Counted from the first letter of the stretch, positions 9,397 to 19,339 are shown. The stretch is DNA of 24,047 bases from Priapulus caudatus (GCF_000485595.1 NW_014577517.1:124676-148722); one strand, 5' to 3'. Translations and numbers: made by a program. Notes: generated by a model not told the origin, from the letters alone.

Positions 9397-9660
9397 ACAA
9401 ATCTTAACCGCTCGACGTACGGTTACGATATTCGGGATGTTGGGGGGATCGTTAAAACGAGTAGAGATGTCGAAGCTGGGGGTCAAAGGTCAAAGGTCAA
9501 GAGGTGTAAAAGAAGGGGGAACATTCCCTCCTTAACTTGGAAATGCAGAATTGCGGCACAAATCTAAACGGCTCAACCTAGGCTCGTGATAGTCATGGTA
9601 GGAAAAGCCATCACTGTGCCGAAATTGGAGGGCACAGGTCAAAGGTCAATGGGGCACAGG
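9397..9660 (+). promoter_or_regulatory. degenerate duplication carrying nuclear-receptor DR1 motifs
   Basis: Two related units start at GGCACAAATCTTAACCG (about 9395) and GGCACAAATCTAAACGG (about 9554). The first holds three half-sites GGGTCA-A-AGGTCA-A-AGGTCA at 9480-9499; the second holds AGGTCAAAGGTCA at 9636-9648. Direct repeats of AGGTCA spaced by one base are the classic binding sites of HNF4, RXR heterodimers and COUP-TF. Since both lie in a repeat, they may be repeat-derived rather than functional. Confidence 0.45.
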
Positions 9661-10329
9661 GCGGATTTTAGACATTTTCTGAGGACATGGTCTCTGACGG
9701 AGCGATTGAACAACTTTTTTGTTTCAGCGGTGACCTAGCATTTTTATGGCTTTATTGAAAGGACCATGAAATGTACCTTCTGCTGACATGCGAAGAGTAA
9801 GTGTCGGATAACCTTTTGACCCTCAAGAGGAGGGTTAAACATGGATTTGTTTACTGTTAGAAAGAATTTGACTGCCGGGTTTGCTAGTAGAATCTATACA
9901 TGCCTGGATGTATGAGCCTACAATGTCACAGTGAAAGTTCAAAAGCTAAATTTGGTTGAAGAAGGTTTATGCTCATTAAATCGTATAATTTCTATGGCAT
10001 TCTGTACTGTCACTGTCAGTGTGTTACATGTAACTTAATTATGCCACTGCCAGTGGCCACTGCCAGTGCATGTGGTGGTGATAGTATGGTGTAGTTTTTG
10101 CCTGCGTTAATTAGTTACAGGTGGCAGCTCTCTATTTAGCCTGTAGGCTTGTGTAGGTAAATGGATGAGTGCTTACCTATTCTATCTTGCAAATAGTTGT
10201 TGCTATACTACGTACGATAGGAGCTTCCATCTTTAATCTTAAGACATTCAAACGTACGCGCCATCTCGTGGCAACTTTCATAACGATCCCAACGAACATT
10301 TCTTCGATAAGGTTCCTGATACCATCCCA

Positions 10330-10425
10330 GTGTTCGAAATAAGGGCTATCCGTTTGTCCGTACTTGTCCATTTCCACGGAGGACAAGTAGATCTGTCCGG
10401 TAGCTTGTCCGCCGGACAAGCAGCT
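10330..10425. repeat. GGACAAG/CTTGTCC inverted-motif patch
   Basis: GGACAAG or its inverse, or a close variant, occurs about six times in 90 bases, including CTTGTCCGCCGGACAAG, a perfect palindrome around 10408-10424. A minus-strand frame of 80 codons crosses it without similarity I recognise. It is probably the end of an interspersed repeat. Confidence 0.45.
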
Positions 10426-10455
10426 TTTTAGAGCAATTTTTCATAATTTTGCAAG

Positions 10456-10560
10456 AGAGAGAGAGAGAGAGAGTGATCGAGCGAAAGAGAGAGAGAGAGA
10501 GAGCAAGAGCGAGAGAGCGAAAGAGAATGAGAGAGACAACGAGGGAGAGCGAACGCGGCG
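10456..10560. repeat. GA-rich microsatellite
   Basis: Interrupted (GA)n sequence, with GAGAGAGAGAGAGAG followed by GCGA-interrupted stretches. Frames through it are repeat translations. Confidence 0.85.
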
Positions 10561-11157
10561 ATGGGAGGGTGCTCTTGATTCGTTTGCCAGTGAGTTTAGC
10601 ATCAGAACACCTGCCGTCAGGTGAGCGCTGTCGCTCTGCGTCACTTGTATAAATAACATGTTGGTGGCGTTACAATGTGTATGGTTGGTGGAAAATATGG
10701 TGTGTGTTTGTAAACCGACATATGGTTGGACTAAATTGACAAACCGTACACCATACTCTCCCTGCCTCTCATACACGTTCCGTATAAAAACTTACCTTAC
10801 TTAAAATGCAAATATATTGCTCCATATACAGAGCTAAATTTACGCAGGCTGTAGCGGCTGTCGTCTGTCTGTAGGGCTAGCTGCCCGCACACAGACACTG
10901 TTACATATGCTGGGGGACAAAAGAGCGGGAAGAGCGAGAGAGGGGGGAGAGGGAGAGAAGAGAGAGAGAGCTGTTACATTCATACCTAGAAACAACAGTG
11001 GCCCGGATCCGCGTTCGCACCCAGAATTCGCTACAGAATATATATACTACTTATAGATTAATAGTCTAGGACTGCTAGTAGTACATGTATTGCCAATTAC
11101 AGTGTTCGCTCTTGCAGCGAAGACAGCCTAGTTGTTGTTGCTGTTCCTGTTGTTATA

Positions 11158-11205
<48 letters not shown>

Positions 11206-11310
11206 GGTGCTGCTGCTGCTGCTGCTGCTGTTGCTTCTGTTGCTGCTTCTGTTGTTGCTGCTGTTGCTGCTGCTTCTGTTGCTGCTTTGGCTGCTGCTGC
11301 AGTTGCTGCC
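11158..11310. repeat. compound GTT/GGT/GCT trinucleotide repeat
   Basis: A GTT tract, then a GGT tract, then GCT-rich imperfect repeats (GCTGCTGTTGCTTCT variants) run for about 150 bases inside the intron, about 145 bp before the next exon. All six frames are open in parts only because the repeats lack stops (poly-Cys, poly-Leu, poly-Gln). Confidence 0.9.
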
Positions 11311-11453
11311 ACCGGAGGCATTCCCCTCTGTTAGCACTAACTGGTTGTTCATGCCTAGAGGAAATCAATTGGTTACCGTACTGTAGTATTGTGCATGCGT
11401 ACGATGGAATGCCTTGTTCACCCGCACACGCACGCGTCTGTCTCGTCCTGCAG

Positions 11454-11612
11454 GCGGTGGCGTGGCGGCAGCAGCAGCCGGACAGTTTCCCGGTCTCTAC
11501 CAGCAGCTGGCCGGACCGATGTCAAACGGTCACCTTCCAGTCGTGCGGCCTGGTGTGGGGCACACGCAGCCGCGGCCCTCCATCATCATGCACCAGCAGC
11601 ACGGACTACCCG
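11454..11612 (+). CDS. SETD5/KMT2E-like protein, exon 6 of 7
   Basis: This 159-bp exon has acceptor tcgtcctgcag and donor gtaagtg; it is phase 1 on both sides. It encodes GGVAAAAAGQFPGLYQQLAG, then PMSNGHLPVVRPGVG and an end HQQHGLP. The composition is Ala/Gly/Pro/Gln-rich, like the low-complexity C-terminal tails of large chromatin regulators. No domain is recognised. The in-frame junction Pro-(split Gly)-Gly with both neighbours supports it. Confidence 0.8.
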
Positions 11613-12343
11613 GTAAGTGATGCTGCATCCCCTGCAGTGTTACTGTAGCGCCGGCTGCTGCTGCTACAGGCATGTTCACGTGGAGCGTTAAGATGTTAAT
11701 ATTAGAATTCAATTGTAAAAATAATAATAATAATAACGATGATTGTAATGCGTATGTTAAGCATAGAGGTGAATGTTTATTGTAGTAGTTGTTTTTGCCA
11801 TTATTCTTTTGCATTTGATCACAATGTATAGTAGAAGAAAGATTTGATTTGAGAGTCGTTGAACGCTGGTGTTTAGGTCAACGCGATAACGAGAACATTG
11901 CCGGTGTCGTCTAACGACTAATGACTAATACGATAACGAGAACATTGCCGTGACGTGTCGTCTAACGACTAACGCCATAACGAGAACATTGCCGTGACGT
12001 GTCGTCTAACGACTAACCGTGTCTAACGACTAACGCCATAACGAGAACATTGCCGTGACGTGTCGTCTAACGACTAACGTGTGCAACGACTAATGCCATA
12101 ACGAGAACATTGCCGTGACGTGTCGTCTAACGACTTATCGTGTCTAACGACTAATGCGATAACGAGAACATTGCCGTGACGTGTCGTCTAACGACTACCG
12201 TGTCCAGCGACTTACGCCATAACGAGAACATTGCCGTGACGTGTCGTCTAACAACTAACCGTGTCTAACGACTAACGCCATAACGAGAACATTGCTGTGA
12301 CATGTCGTCTAACGACTATCGTCGTCGTCTCGTGTCGTTGCAG
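11613..12343 (+). other. intron, 731 bp, with 61-bp tandem array
   Basis: A phase-1 intron runs from gtaagtg to tgtcgttgcag. The first 260 bases are AT-rich with a short (AAT)n tract; the second half is the tandem array described separately, which runs up to the acceptor. Confidence 0.8.
11880..12325. repeat. 61-bp minisatellite adjoining a splice acceptor
   Basis: About eight units contain ATAACGAGAACATTGCCGTG then ACGTGTCGTCTAACGAC. The CGAGAACATTG block recurs about every 61 bases from 11979 on, with shorter units first. Most units carry TGACGT, a CREB-type half site. The last unit runs into GTCGTCGTCTCGTGTCGTTG, the pyrimidine-rich lead into the acceptor AG at 12342-12343. Confidence 0.92.
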
Positions 12344-12678
12344 GTGGAACTGCGATTCGTGCGCGTTTCGTACAGCCGCTATTCAACGGTCCGCCGGCTA
12401 TGGCCGTCGCCGCAGCGCAGCAGCCGCTCCCGCTCATCGACCAGCGACCGCAGCCACTCATGAAGCAGCCGCTGCTGCCCGCGCCATCGCTCCACCTGCA
12501 GGTGTCAGCACCGTCACTTGCCGGCAGCGGCGGGGGTCAGCACCAGCCTGCGCTGCCCGCACAGCCGCAGCATGCTGGCGGGGGCCGGGGCGGGCATCAT
12601 GCGGCCGCCGCCAAGCACTACCCACGACACCCGCGCACGAAGCCAGCGTACAACACAGGCACCGACTACTACTACTAG
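12344..12678 (+). CDS. SETD5/KMT2E-like protein, final coding exon 7 of 7
   Basis: This terminal coding exon begins after tgtcgttgcag (phase 1) and ends at TAG 12676-12678, giving 110 whole codons after the split Gly. It encodes TAIRARFVQPLFNGPPAMAV, Pro/Gln/Leu-rich sequence with LPLIDQRPQPLMKQPLLPAP, a Gly/His-rich patch, and the tail KPAYNTGTDYYY. The tail is odd: the same nucleotide stretch (ACGAAGCCAGCGTACAA) recurs just after the stop, so the last ~16 codons are the first unit of a degenerate ~80-bp repeat in the 3'UTR. With the six upstream exons the visible protein is 689 residues plus one split residue. Confidence 0.83.
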
Positions 12679-13010
12679 AGGCCGTCGTGGTGGCGCCCCC
12701 TGCCTCTGCAGCGTACGCGCACGAAGCCAGCGTACAATGCTGGCACCAACTATTATTAAGGGCCCTAGTGGTGCCCCCTGCCACTGAAGCATGTGCGCTC
12801 GAAGTCTGTGTACAATATGGGAGCCATCTACTCATCGGGGCAATGGTGGCGCCCCCCACCCGCTGCAGCATCCACACCCGACGCTGGCCTACAATTGCTA
12901 CCACGACCAAAGGTTGCCGTGGCGCCGACTACTGCTTGTATAGACTGCGGTGGCGCCCTCTGCAGCATCCGAACACTACAACGGTCAGCTTACAACGATG
13001 CTGAATATTA
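12630..13010 (+). repeat. degenerate ~80-bp tandem repeat spanning the stop codon
   Basis: Anchors such as GCGTACAA recur at about 12647, 12731, 12809, 12888 and 12989, giving steps of 84, 78, 79 and 101 bases. Units share ACGAAGCCAGCGTACAATG-like sequence, then GCACC-(TAC/TAT)n, then GGTGGCGCCCCCTGC-like sequence. The first unit encodes the protein's C-terminus; the others lie in the 3'UTR. Two units also keep a stop codon after Tyr codons. Confidence 0.7.
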
Positions 13011-14665
13011 CTCCATCTTCTTTTGCGATAACTGTTATTACTATTTCTTCTGCTGCCGCTGTTGATGCTGGTTCTCCAAGATATTGTGGTGATGTATTTG
13101 CCATCTGCAGTGAGTGAGCAGTGCAAGAGTTGCACAGCTACGGCGGCGCCCTGTCTCGACGTGCTGCGGACTCGTGGCAGTGGCACGCCCGTCTACAGAT
13201 GACGTCGCGTCGTTGCCGGCGCAGGGTGTGCGCGTGTACAATTCCCCCCACCCTTCGCACCTAGAAGGTCGCGACTGTAGTCACTAGAGCCGTCTCCCTG
13301 ATCTCTTCTCTAGATGTCGTCTCCGTGTGCTAGTATCCGTGTGTGCGTAGCGTGTGTAATTACCTACATCACGATATCGTTGGACGTGTGAGCTCGCGCG
13401 CGCGCCGAGTCGTCATTATTATCGAGAAAGTATTAGTAATATGTGTAAATTTACTCTCGTTTTTTTATAGCAAAACAGAAGCGGGGAAAAAATTTGAGCA
13501 TTTCGTGATTCTCGTCTCTTTCTCTTGTTCGTTGTCGTAGTCGTGTCGCGTGGGGGAGGCACCAGCCCCTCGCTGGCTGGCTTCCCTCCCCCACGCGTCT
13601 ACGCGTTAGAATTACTTAGCTGTACAGTTTTTTGCAGATTGTTGATGTACAGAGGGCCGACGCCGCGCGGCCGCGTTATTTTTGCAGTTTATAATTCGCG
13701 CCGTCGTTCGCAGGTAGCGCTAGTTGGCGGCCGAGGGTCCGAGTTTTTCGAGCGGGGCACCACTCTTCTGTGAAGAGGCGTCTCAGCGCGCACGTTATTT
13801 TTTCTATGAAGATTAATTGATGGCCATTTATTATCGCTGTAAATTCGTACTGTTACCATCGTCGTGTAGTCCGTCGCTCGAATAAGTCGTAGCCGTTAGA
13901 TGTTTGTACAGCGCATGGGCGGGCGCTCGGGAGGGTGGTTATGACGTGCCTCGCTGCCCCCCTCCATGGAAACTTGCCCTTCTCTGCAGAACTTGTACTT
14001 TTCTTTCTAAAAGGAAACATCCCTCTTTCCACAGAACCTTTCCCCTTCTCCACAGGACCTACCCATTCTCTGCAGAGAGATTATCTATGGACATTTCCCC
14101 CCATTCAGTTGAAGTAGTTCTGTATCCAGTGCTCTGAGAATCGCCTGCCCTGCATTCGCCAACCGCGATAAACCGAACAACATCCCCAAGTTCTGCCGCA
14201 TCGCGGCCTCGTTTGATCGCCATTTCCAGGCGATAGCTTCGCGCGCCACCAGTGTCGCCCTCTGCCTCTTCCCACAGCCACTGTAGGTGGGTTACCCGCG
14301 CGATCGTACCGCGTAATGAGAGGGCCCCCGCTGGTGAAGGGGAGGGTGTGTAGTTGGCGAGAGAGTGGAGGAGGGGGGAGAAGGGGAGGGAGAGGAAGTG
14401 GCTTCTCTGTTACTGCTGCCGCACCCAGCGCATGCTTACGTCCACGCGTGTTTGTTGCGTGTGCAGTGATCGTATTCGTTTGCCTCCATCTGCAGCGCTC
14501 TGTCGTGCGACGTTCTGTCGCTCTGCTGTCCGTCGGCGCGTCTCGTGGCTTCTTTGTACGCGCTTGCGAGAGAGAGGAAGTGACACCCTACGTGCTCCTC
14601 TCGTGCGCGCGGCTTCTCCTAGGTTACAAAGTCTGTTGTATAATAAAATTGCTCAAAACTCTTCT
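12679..14665 (+). other. probable 3'UTR, about 2 kb
   Basis: After the stop there is no further supported coding sequence up to an AATAAA at 14642-14647 followed by a GT/T-rich stretch (CTGTCTGGTTTTGTC). This would give a 3'UTR of about 2 kb. It is CpG-rich, has the ~80-bp repeat at its start, and has several copies of an imperfect CTTTCCACAGAACC / CTCCACAGGACC motif at 13975-14085. The length is inferred; alternative ends are possible. Confidence 0.5.
14642..14647 (+). terminator. polyadenylation signal AATAAA
   Basis: AATAAA is the first canonical signal I find downstream of the stop on the plus strand. A T/GT-rich region 30-60 bases later is suitable as a downstream element. Confidence 0.5.
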
Positions 14666-15165
14666 TCGTAAACCTGTCTGGTTTTGTCTTTCTGTTTTTC
14701 TTTGTACGCGTGCGTAACGGTCTATTAGGTGGTACACGTGTTTGTGCGCGCCCAGTGTGTTCCAACTATAGAAATATAGAGAGACATATAGTCTAACTAG
14801 TATTATTTCTGTTGATCCAACAGATGTTTGGTTGAACTTACACATTTAAAGCAGGTCTAGTAAGCACGTATTCACGAATAGTTGGTTATCAAAAATCTTA
14901 TAAGGGTAGATAGCAATTAATTAATCAAGGCTCCAGAGCTTAGTTTTGCATTTTTCGAGCACGTAAACATCCGGTCACTTGTGGTCAAGCGTACCTGATC
15001 TCAGACCTTTAGGTCGACAGTAAAGAAGAAAATGCCCTCGTCGTCTAATAGGTTCGCTTGAATGTGATGCTGTCATTGTACGTAAATTTTGTCATCAAAT
15101 GCAATAGTTGTGCTTCGTTCTAAACTACACGGAATACTATGCAACATTAATTGAGATTTATAAGT
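14666..15165. other. intergenic, nothing recognised
   Basis: AT-rich apparently unique sequence. I see no gene, repeat or splice-supported exon on either strand. Confidence 0.5.
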
Positions 15166-15297
15166 AACTAGCTGCGGGTACCCGCTGCGCTGGGTAAAAT
15201 CGTGCTACTAATTCATGCTACTAATAATTGGACACAATAGGAACATTGGGTAAAAATCGACAATATAACATTGCACACAATATCAATATTTAGAAAT

Positions 15298-15485
15298 CAG
15301 TGTAATAAGATAATAAGCATGGGGAAAAACTGTTACGTATGACATTTATATGACAGCAGAACCCAACTTAGAACCCCTGGAACATAATAGTAGGCCTAAT
15401 ATGGTGCAAATGAGAAAAAGTTATTATAACAGCATGTACGAATGGGTTGCAGTTTTTCATTTGAAAACCTCTTGAAAACAATGGT
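15298..15485 (+). repeat. direct repeat, first copy (~185 bp)
   Basis: It contains GTTACGTATGACATTTATAT, AGAACCCCTGGAACATAATA and CAGCATGTACGAATGGGTTG, each found again about 660 bases downstream at 15958-16142 with scattered substitutions. The divergence suggests an old internal duplication or two nested copies of the element. Confidence 0.85.
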
Positions 15486-15957
15486 TTGCGTGTTTATTGT
15501 GTGGGGAAAATATGTAGAGATTGCTGGCGTCTCGAACTGTTGAGCTCACCACGTACAGCTATCCATTGTCAGTTCGTAGGATGAATAAACGAAATTGGGT
15601 ATATAGTATAGATAGAGACAGGCCAGCGAGTGGGGTCTGTGTCCATTGGATATTGTCTAGTACAGTGAATGCTTGGCGCGCAACCAATGGCACACATTGA
15701 AATGAAGGAATTTTCTACTGAATCAGAAAAGGCATAGCTTTCGAATGGTACAATGGATTCCTGAATCGTAGCATGAATAAAAAAAGTCGATATATAGTAT
15801 ACAGACAGGCCAGCGAGTGGGGAAATTTGTAATTACAAAAGAATGTTTACTCACTTGGTACGCGTCTTTATGCGTTGATGTTTTGAGCAATCGTAACCTC
15901 TCAAACTATATAATACTCATACTAATTAAACTATAGTGAATCTCTATAAATATTTAC

Positions 15958-16142
15958 AAATCAGTGTAATCATATAATAAGCATGGTAAAAAACGGTTAC
16001 GTATGACATTTATATGACAGCACAACCCAACGTAGAACCCCTGGAACATAATAGTAATATGGTGTAAATAAGAAAAAGTTATTGTAACAGCATGTACGAA
16101 TGGGTTGCACTTGTCATTTCAAAGCCTCTTGATAAAACAATG
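15958..16142 (+). repeat. direct repeat, second copy (~185 bp)
   Basis: Second copy of the block at 15298-15485. It is followed by ACCACAGGCACTTGAAGCG, the same 19 bases that flank the left end of the 858-bp hairpin at about 7909-7927. Confidence 0.85.
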
Positions 16143-16545
16143 CAGTCGTAACCACAGGCACTTGAAGCGTTTCAACTGTAAACACACGCCACCGCCATTG
16201 CGCGCACACTGACACATAAATAAAGGTATCCTGGTTGTGCTCTGTTTTAGTACCGGTTTCGGTTTCACAATATACCAGCAGCCGGATGAGATGAGGGAAT
16301 CGATTTTCTCTCTCTGTGGCAGCACTGTACAGTCAGTGCTGACTATGTGTGAGATTGACGAAATTGAGGGGTTTTTCACGATTTTTCCGGTGAGTTTGAC
16401 GTTTGGAGGTTTTTTTCAGCTACGAACACTCCCCGGTTATAAGAGATGGCCCTGTGAAAATTGCATCCAGATCGCTTGGGCGGTTTGGCCGCCTATAGGG
16501 AAGATACATAGATACATACATACGAACTCAAATATATATTAAGAT

Positions 16546-17104
16546 AATTTTATTTGAACAACGTGATAACCTAACAGTAACTACAACTTACTAACTTACT
16601 ATAACTGTAAGTGTAGAAAATTAGAAGCATCAAAACTTTTACTCTAGAAATGATATGCCTAATGTAGGTGATATTGGAATGTATCAGTAATCAATCGTAC
16701 TATTTTCGTATGTAAATATATATAATATATAAATATATTTCCTTTATTTTTTATTTAGAGTGTGCTGTTATCAAATGATTCTAGAAAATATTTATCAGTT
16801 GATTACTTACTCCTGATAACATCATACACTTATGTAGTCTAATCTACATAACCACGTAATCACATGATCGCTGTTCTACTCACGCACGTGATATATAAAT
16901 TTATGCACGTCACGGTTTTCCTCAAAAATTTCCTTCTCAGAAACAATAAATCTTAAAAACAATATTTGTAAACAAGCAGGTGAGAGAGAACTAAACGTAA
17001 ATACTCGTCTTGATAAATTTGGTCAATTAATTTGTTAGATTAGCAGAAAATCGATATACAACCAGGAGTATACGACCATATAAAGAGTATATCTATAATG
17101 TGGT
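16546..17104. other. AT-rich intergenic, nothing recognised
   Basis: Strongly AT-rich sequence with TATATA runs. No supported gene or repeat family. Confidence 0.5.
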
Positions 17105-18656
17105 TCCAGAGAGACCGGGTACAAGATGGCATTCCGCAAAAGATGCGTTGTTCCCCGCCCGCCGAGAGCGGTTAAGCCGCGCACTTCCGCGGGACTGGGC
17201 GCACGCGACCGCGGGGTGTTGTATGTAGCATCTCGCGCTGCCCGCTATACGAATTCGCGCGCCGAAGGATGGCGGGCGCGCTAATCTGTATAGCGGGAGC
17301 GTAACATCGCGCAGTTTTCGTCACACCTACACCGGCTCGGCTACGGCGTCCTTGGGTGGGGGCATTTGCTGCTGCTGCTGCTGCTGCTTTGTTGCTCCAG
17401 GGGCGCGCTGCGCGGCAGGGGCGAGTAATTCTTGCTGCTGCTGCATGGGGCAGTATTTCTTGCTGCTGCTGCTTTGCCAGTATCTACGATTAGCTACGTG
17501 TAAAAACTGGCACGGCCACGCCACCACTAACCTGTATAATACCAGTCGTCATGTTACGCTTGACTGCGTTCGCTACACTGACGCCTGTAAGCGAATGCAG
17601 CCTAAACAGTTCGCAAACCTCGTTATCGAATAAACGCAGAAAGAGGCTAAGCAGGCCTAGACTGGTACCCGTTCGTCACCTTCACTCCGGCAAGTATCCT
17701 TCGCTACACTGACGAAGTTAGTGTAGCGTGTGGAACTGTCGACCGGGTACCAGTCTAAAGCAGGCCGCAAATCCGCCCCAGGCATATATTTATTATGGTG
17801 GTAATCTAGTTAATGGCTTTATCAGAAGCATGCACTTTTTACAGTTATAAATTATATTATTATAACTATTATAAAACTAATATAAACTATTATAAACTAT
17901 TATAAATATAGTTATTGCAGTTGAAATGTTGACGGAAATGACGTGAAGCAAAGGACTGCTCGCTGATTGGCCCGTTCTGATTTTGGCAGCAGCCACCAAC
18001 TTTCATATAGTAAGAGGTTAACGCTCTGGTGAGTAGGCCCTAGCGGCCGTTACGAGCAGGAGCGGTAATCATTAACGTTACGCCACCACGTGCTCGCAGT
18101 ATTTGGTGCTGCTGCTGGTTTGCCACACCAGCCACGCCGGCCACGCCAGCGCAGGTGCTCGCACGACGTGCCGTCGCCACAGGCAGCGCGGGGTCAGGTT
18201 GGTCGAAACGTGGCACGTACGCAGCCAGGCGCCGCCGCTTTTGGAGATAGCATCTAGACCGCGCCCCCCACGTGGAGCGCCGTACGACACTTCGTTAAAA
18301 GCTCTGTGATAGACATAACGCTATACTCGGCAGTAGCGCACGTCATCGCGTAGCGGCCAATGAGCGAGCGCGTCATCGCTGATTGACAGCATTTCTTGAG
18401 GTTTCTTGTAGGAGTGACTACGTCTTAGCCATGAGGCGCGCCACCCCCAAAAAAGTTTAGGGGCCGTTTGGAGATGGCCTCCTGCCGTCCATCGCGAAAT
18501 GTCGGTTGGATTGCGCCCAGTTTTCGCGGAGTTCGTTTTCAGACCCCTGTCTAAGGTATCTGTCTAAGTGGACAAAAAGGGGGCGGCGTATTCGCTGTTG
18601 GGGCGCGGCTTCGCCTCGAGCTGTGCGCTGCGCGCAAAAACCGGGGCCGCAAGTCC
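17105..18656 (+). mobile_element. mosaic repeat family, copy 2, with nested insertion
   Basis: It starts TCCAGAGAGACCGGGTACAA and ends CCGGGGCCGCAAGTCC, sharing long blocks with 21824-22551 and with the interior of 6409-7836. The 5' part has a hairpin (GCCCGCTATACGAATTCG and inverse, 17236-17300) and a (GCT)n stretch. The 3' part has CGGCCAATGAGCGAGCGCG, with a CCAAT box, and the closing block GCGCAAAAACCGGGGCCGC. No protein is encoded: frames differ between copies and break. It is interrupted by an insertion at 17528-18079. The class is uncertain; a non-autonomous Helitron-like element is one possibility. Confidence 0.7.
17528..18079. mobile_element. 552-bp insertion flanked by a 10-bp direct repeat
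   Basis: ACGCCACCAC occurs at 17518-17527 and again at 18080-18089, bracketing sequence absent from copy 3 at the matching place. This looks like a target-site duplication. The insert includes a smaller palindromic unit at about 17657-17757 (AGACTGGTACCCG ... CGGGTACCAGTCT), with a central hairpin CGCTACACTGAC / GTTAGTGTAGCG. Terminal inverted repeats of the whole insert are weak. Confidence 0.55.
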
Positions 18657-18660
18657 ATCT

Positions 18661-18767
18661 AGGACAATTACCCCCCCATGCTATTCACACCCCGGGACAT
18701 TTACCCTCCGGACAATTGCCCCCCGGACATTTACCCCCAGGGGTAATGGCATGGGGGTATTTGTCCT
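18661..18767. mobile_element. small foldback with GGACAATTACCCC units
   Basis: The ends are inverted repeats: AGGACAATTACCCCCCCATG at 18661 and its near-inverse ending TTTGTCCT at 18767. The middle repeats CGGACAWTTRCCCC three to four times in direct order. It lies right against the end of family copy 2. There is no coding content. Confidence 0.6.
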
Positions 18768-19035
18768 GCTACCCTATAATGTATATTATGTATATAAACT
18801 AAGCAAATTACATGGACGTGTTAGGCTGACCCCAAAATCCCTTTCCCCTTTATTAATGCACTGTGTTGTACGAGGTTAGACTGCTCGGAACACGACGACG
18901 TTGGCTCACTCTATGAGATGGCCCTGTAAGGTGGGATGGACGATCAATGACTTGCTGCCGATTTCAGTGTGCAGCGGCAATGAATCCCTGCCGGGTGCCG
19001 TATACACAATACCCATGGTTGTTACGATATATATA
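18768..19035. other. intergenic, nothing recognised
   Basis: No supported feature. A phrase GAGATGGCCCTGT at about 18914 also occurs at about 16442 in the RTE-like element, so a repeat remnant is possible. Confidence 0.4.
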
Positions 19036-19337
19036 CAGAGACTCCCCGACTTACGAACAGGTTCGGTTCCGAGCGGTCGTTCGTAAGTTGAACATATGTA
19101 CGTACGTATACAGTATTGTACAGTAGTGTAGTATATGTATGTGTGAACATCGAGTAACCTAGAAGTGTACATAGTGTAAACATACGTGAACACAGAAGTT
19201 GGCGAAAGTCAAAATCAAGGGGGGGGGGCGATTGTGTCTTTTTATTCACCAATATTATACACTAATGGACTTCAGGGCAAATTGTTGGTATCATCGAAAG
19301 TGCGTAACTCGAATGTTCGTAAGTCGGGGAATCTCTG
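19036..19337. mobile_element. TA-flanked MITE, 302 bp, Tc1/mariner-type ends
   Basis: The termini are inverted repeats, CAGAGACTCCCCGACTTACG on the left and CGTAAGTCGGGGAATCTCTG on the right, about 24 bp with one extra base. Both sides are bordered by TA (19034-19035 and 19338-19339), the Tc1/mariner/pogo superfamily target. A second inner repeat GGTCGTTCGTAAGTTGAA resembles the end. There is no transposase, so it is non-autonomous. Confidence 0.8.
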
Positions 19338-19339
19338 TA

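Larger units (their letters stand above)
9291..11453 (+). other. intron, 2163 bp
   Basis: A phase-1 intron runs from gtgaggc to tcgtcctgcag. It begins with a (GCT)n/(ATT)n microsatellite, followed by a degenerate 160-bp duplication with DR1 motifs, a GGACAAG-rich patch near 10330-10425, GA-rich tracts at 10456-10560 and 10920-10970, and a GTT/GGT/GCT-rich stretch at 11158-11310. The rest appears unique and non-coding. Confidence 0.72.
15166..16545 (+). mobile_element. RTE-like non-autonomous retroelement (probable)
   Basis: The left edge reads ACTAGCTGCGGGTACCCGCT, and the right edge reads GGAAGATACATAGATACATA then CATACGAACTCAAATATATA. A TAGCTG...CCCGC start and an ACATACATAC/ATATATTAA-type end recall RTE-derived elements of insects and other invertebrates (memory, no search). 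There is no reverse transcriptase. Inside, a block of about 185 bp at 15298-15485 recurs at 15958-16142, and CAGGCCAGCGAGTGGGG occurs twice (about 15620 and 15805). Confidence 0.4.

Noticed and set aside
11085-11648. 187-codon frame with poly-Cys and poly-Trp
   Set aside because: Generated by GTT/GGT/GCT repeats; overlaps the true exon 11454-11612 out of frame.
12297-13004. 235-codon plus frame across the last exon
   Set aside because: Different frame from the splice-consistent reading; begins inside the 61-bp array and crosses the acceptor.
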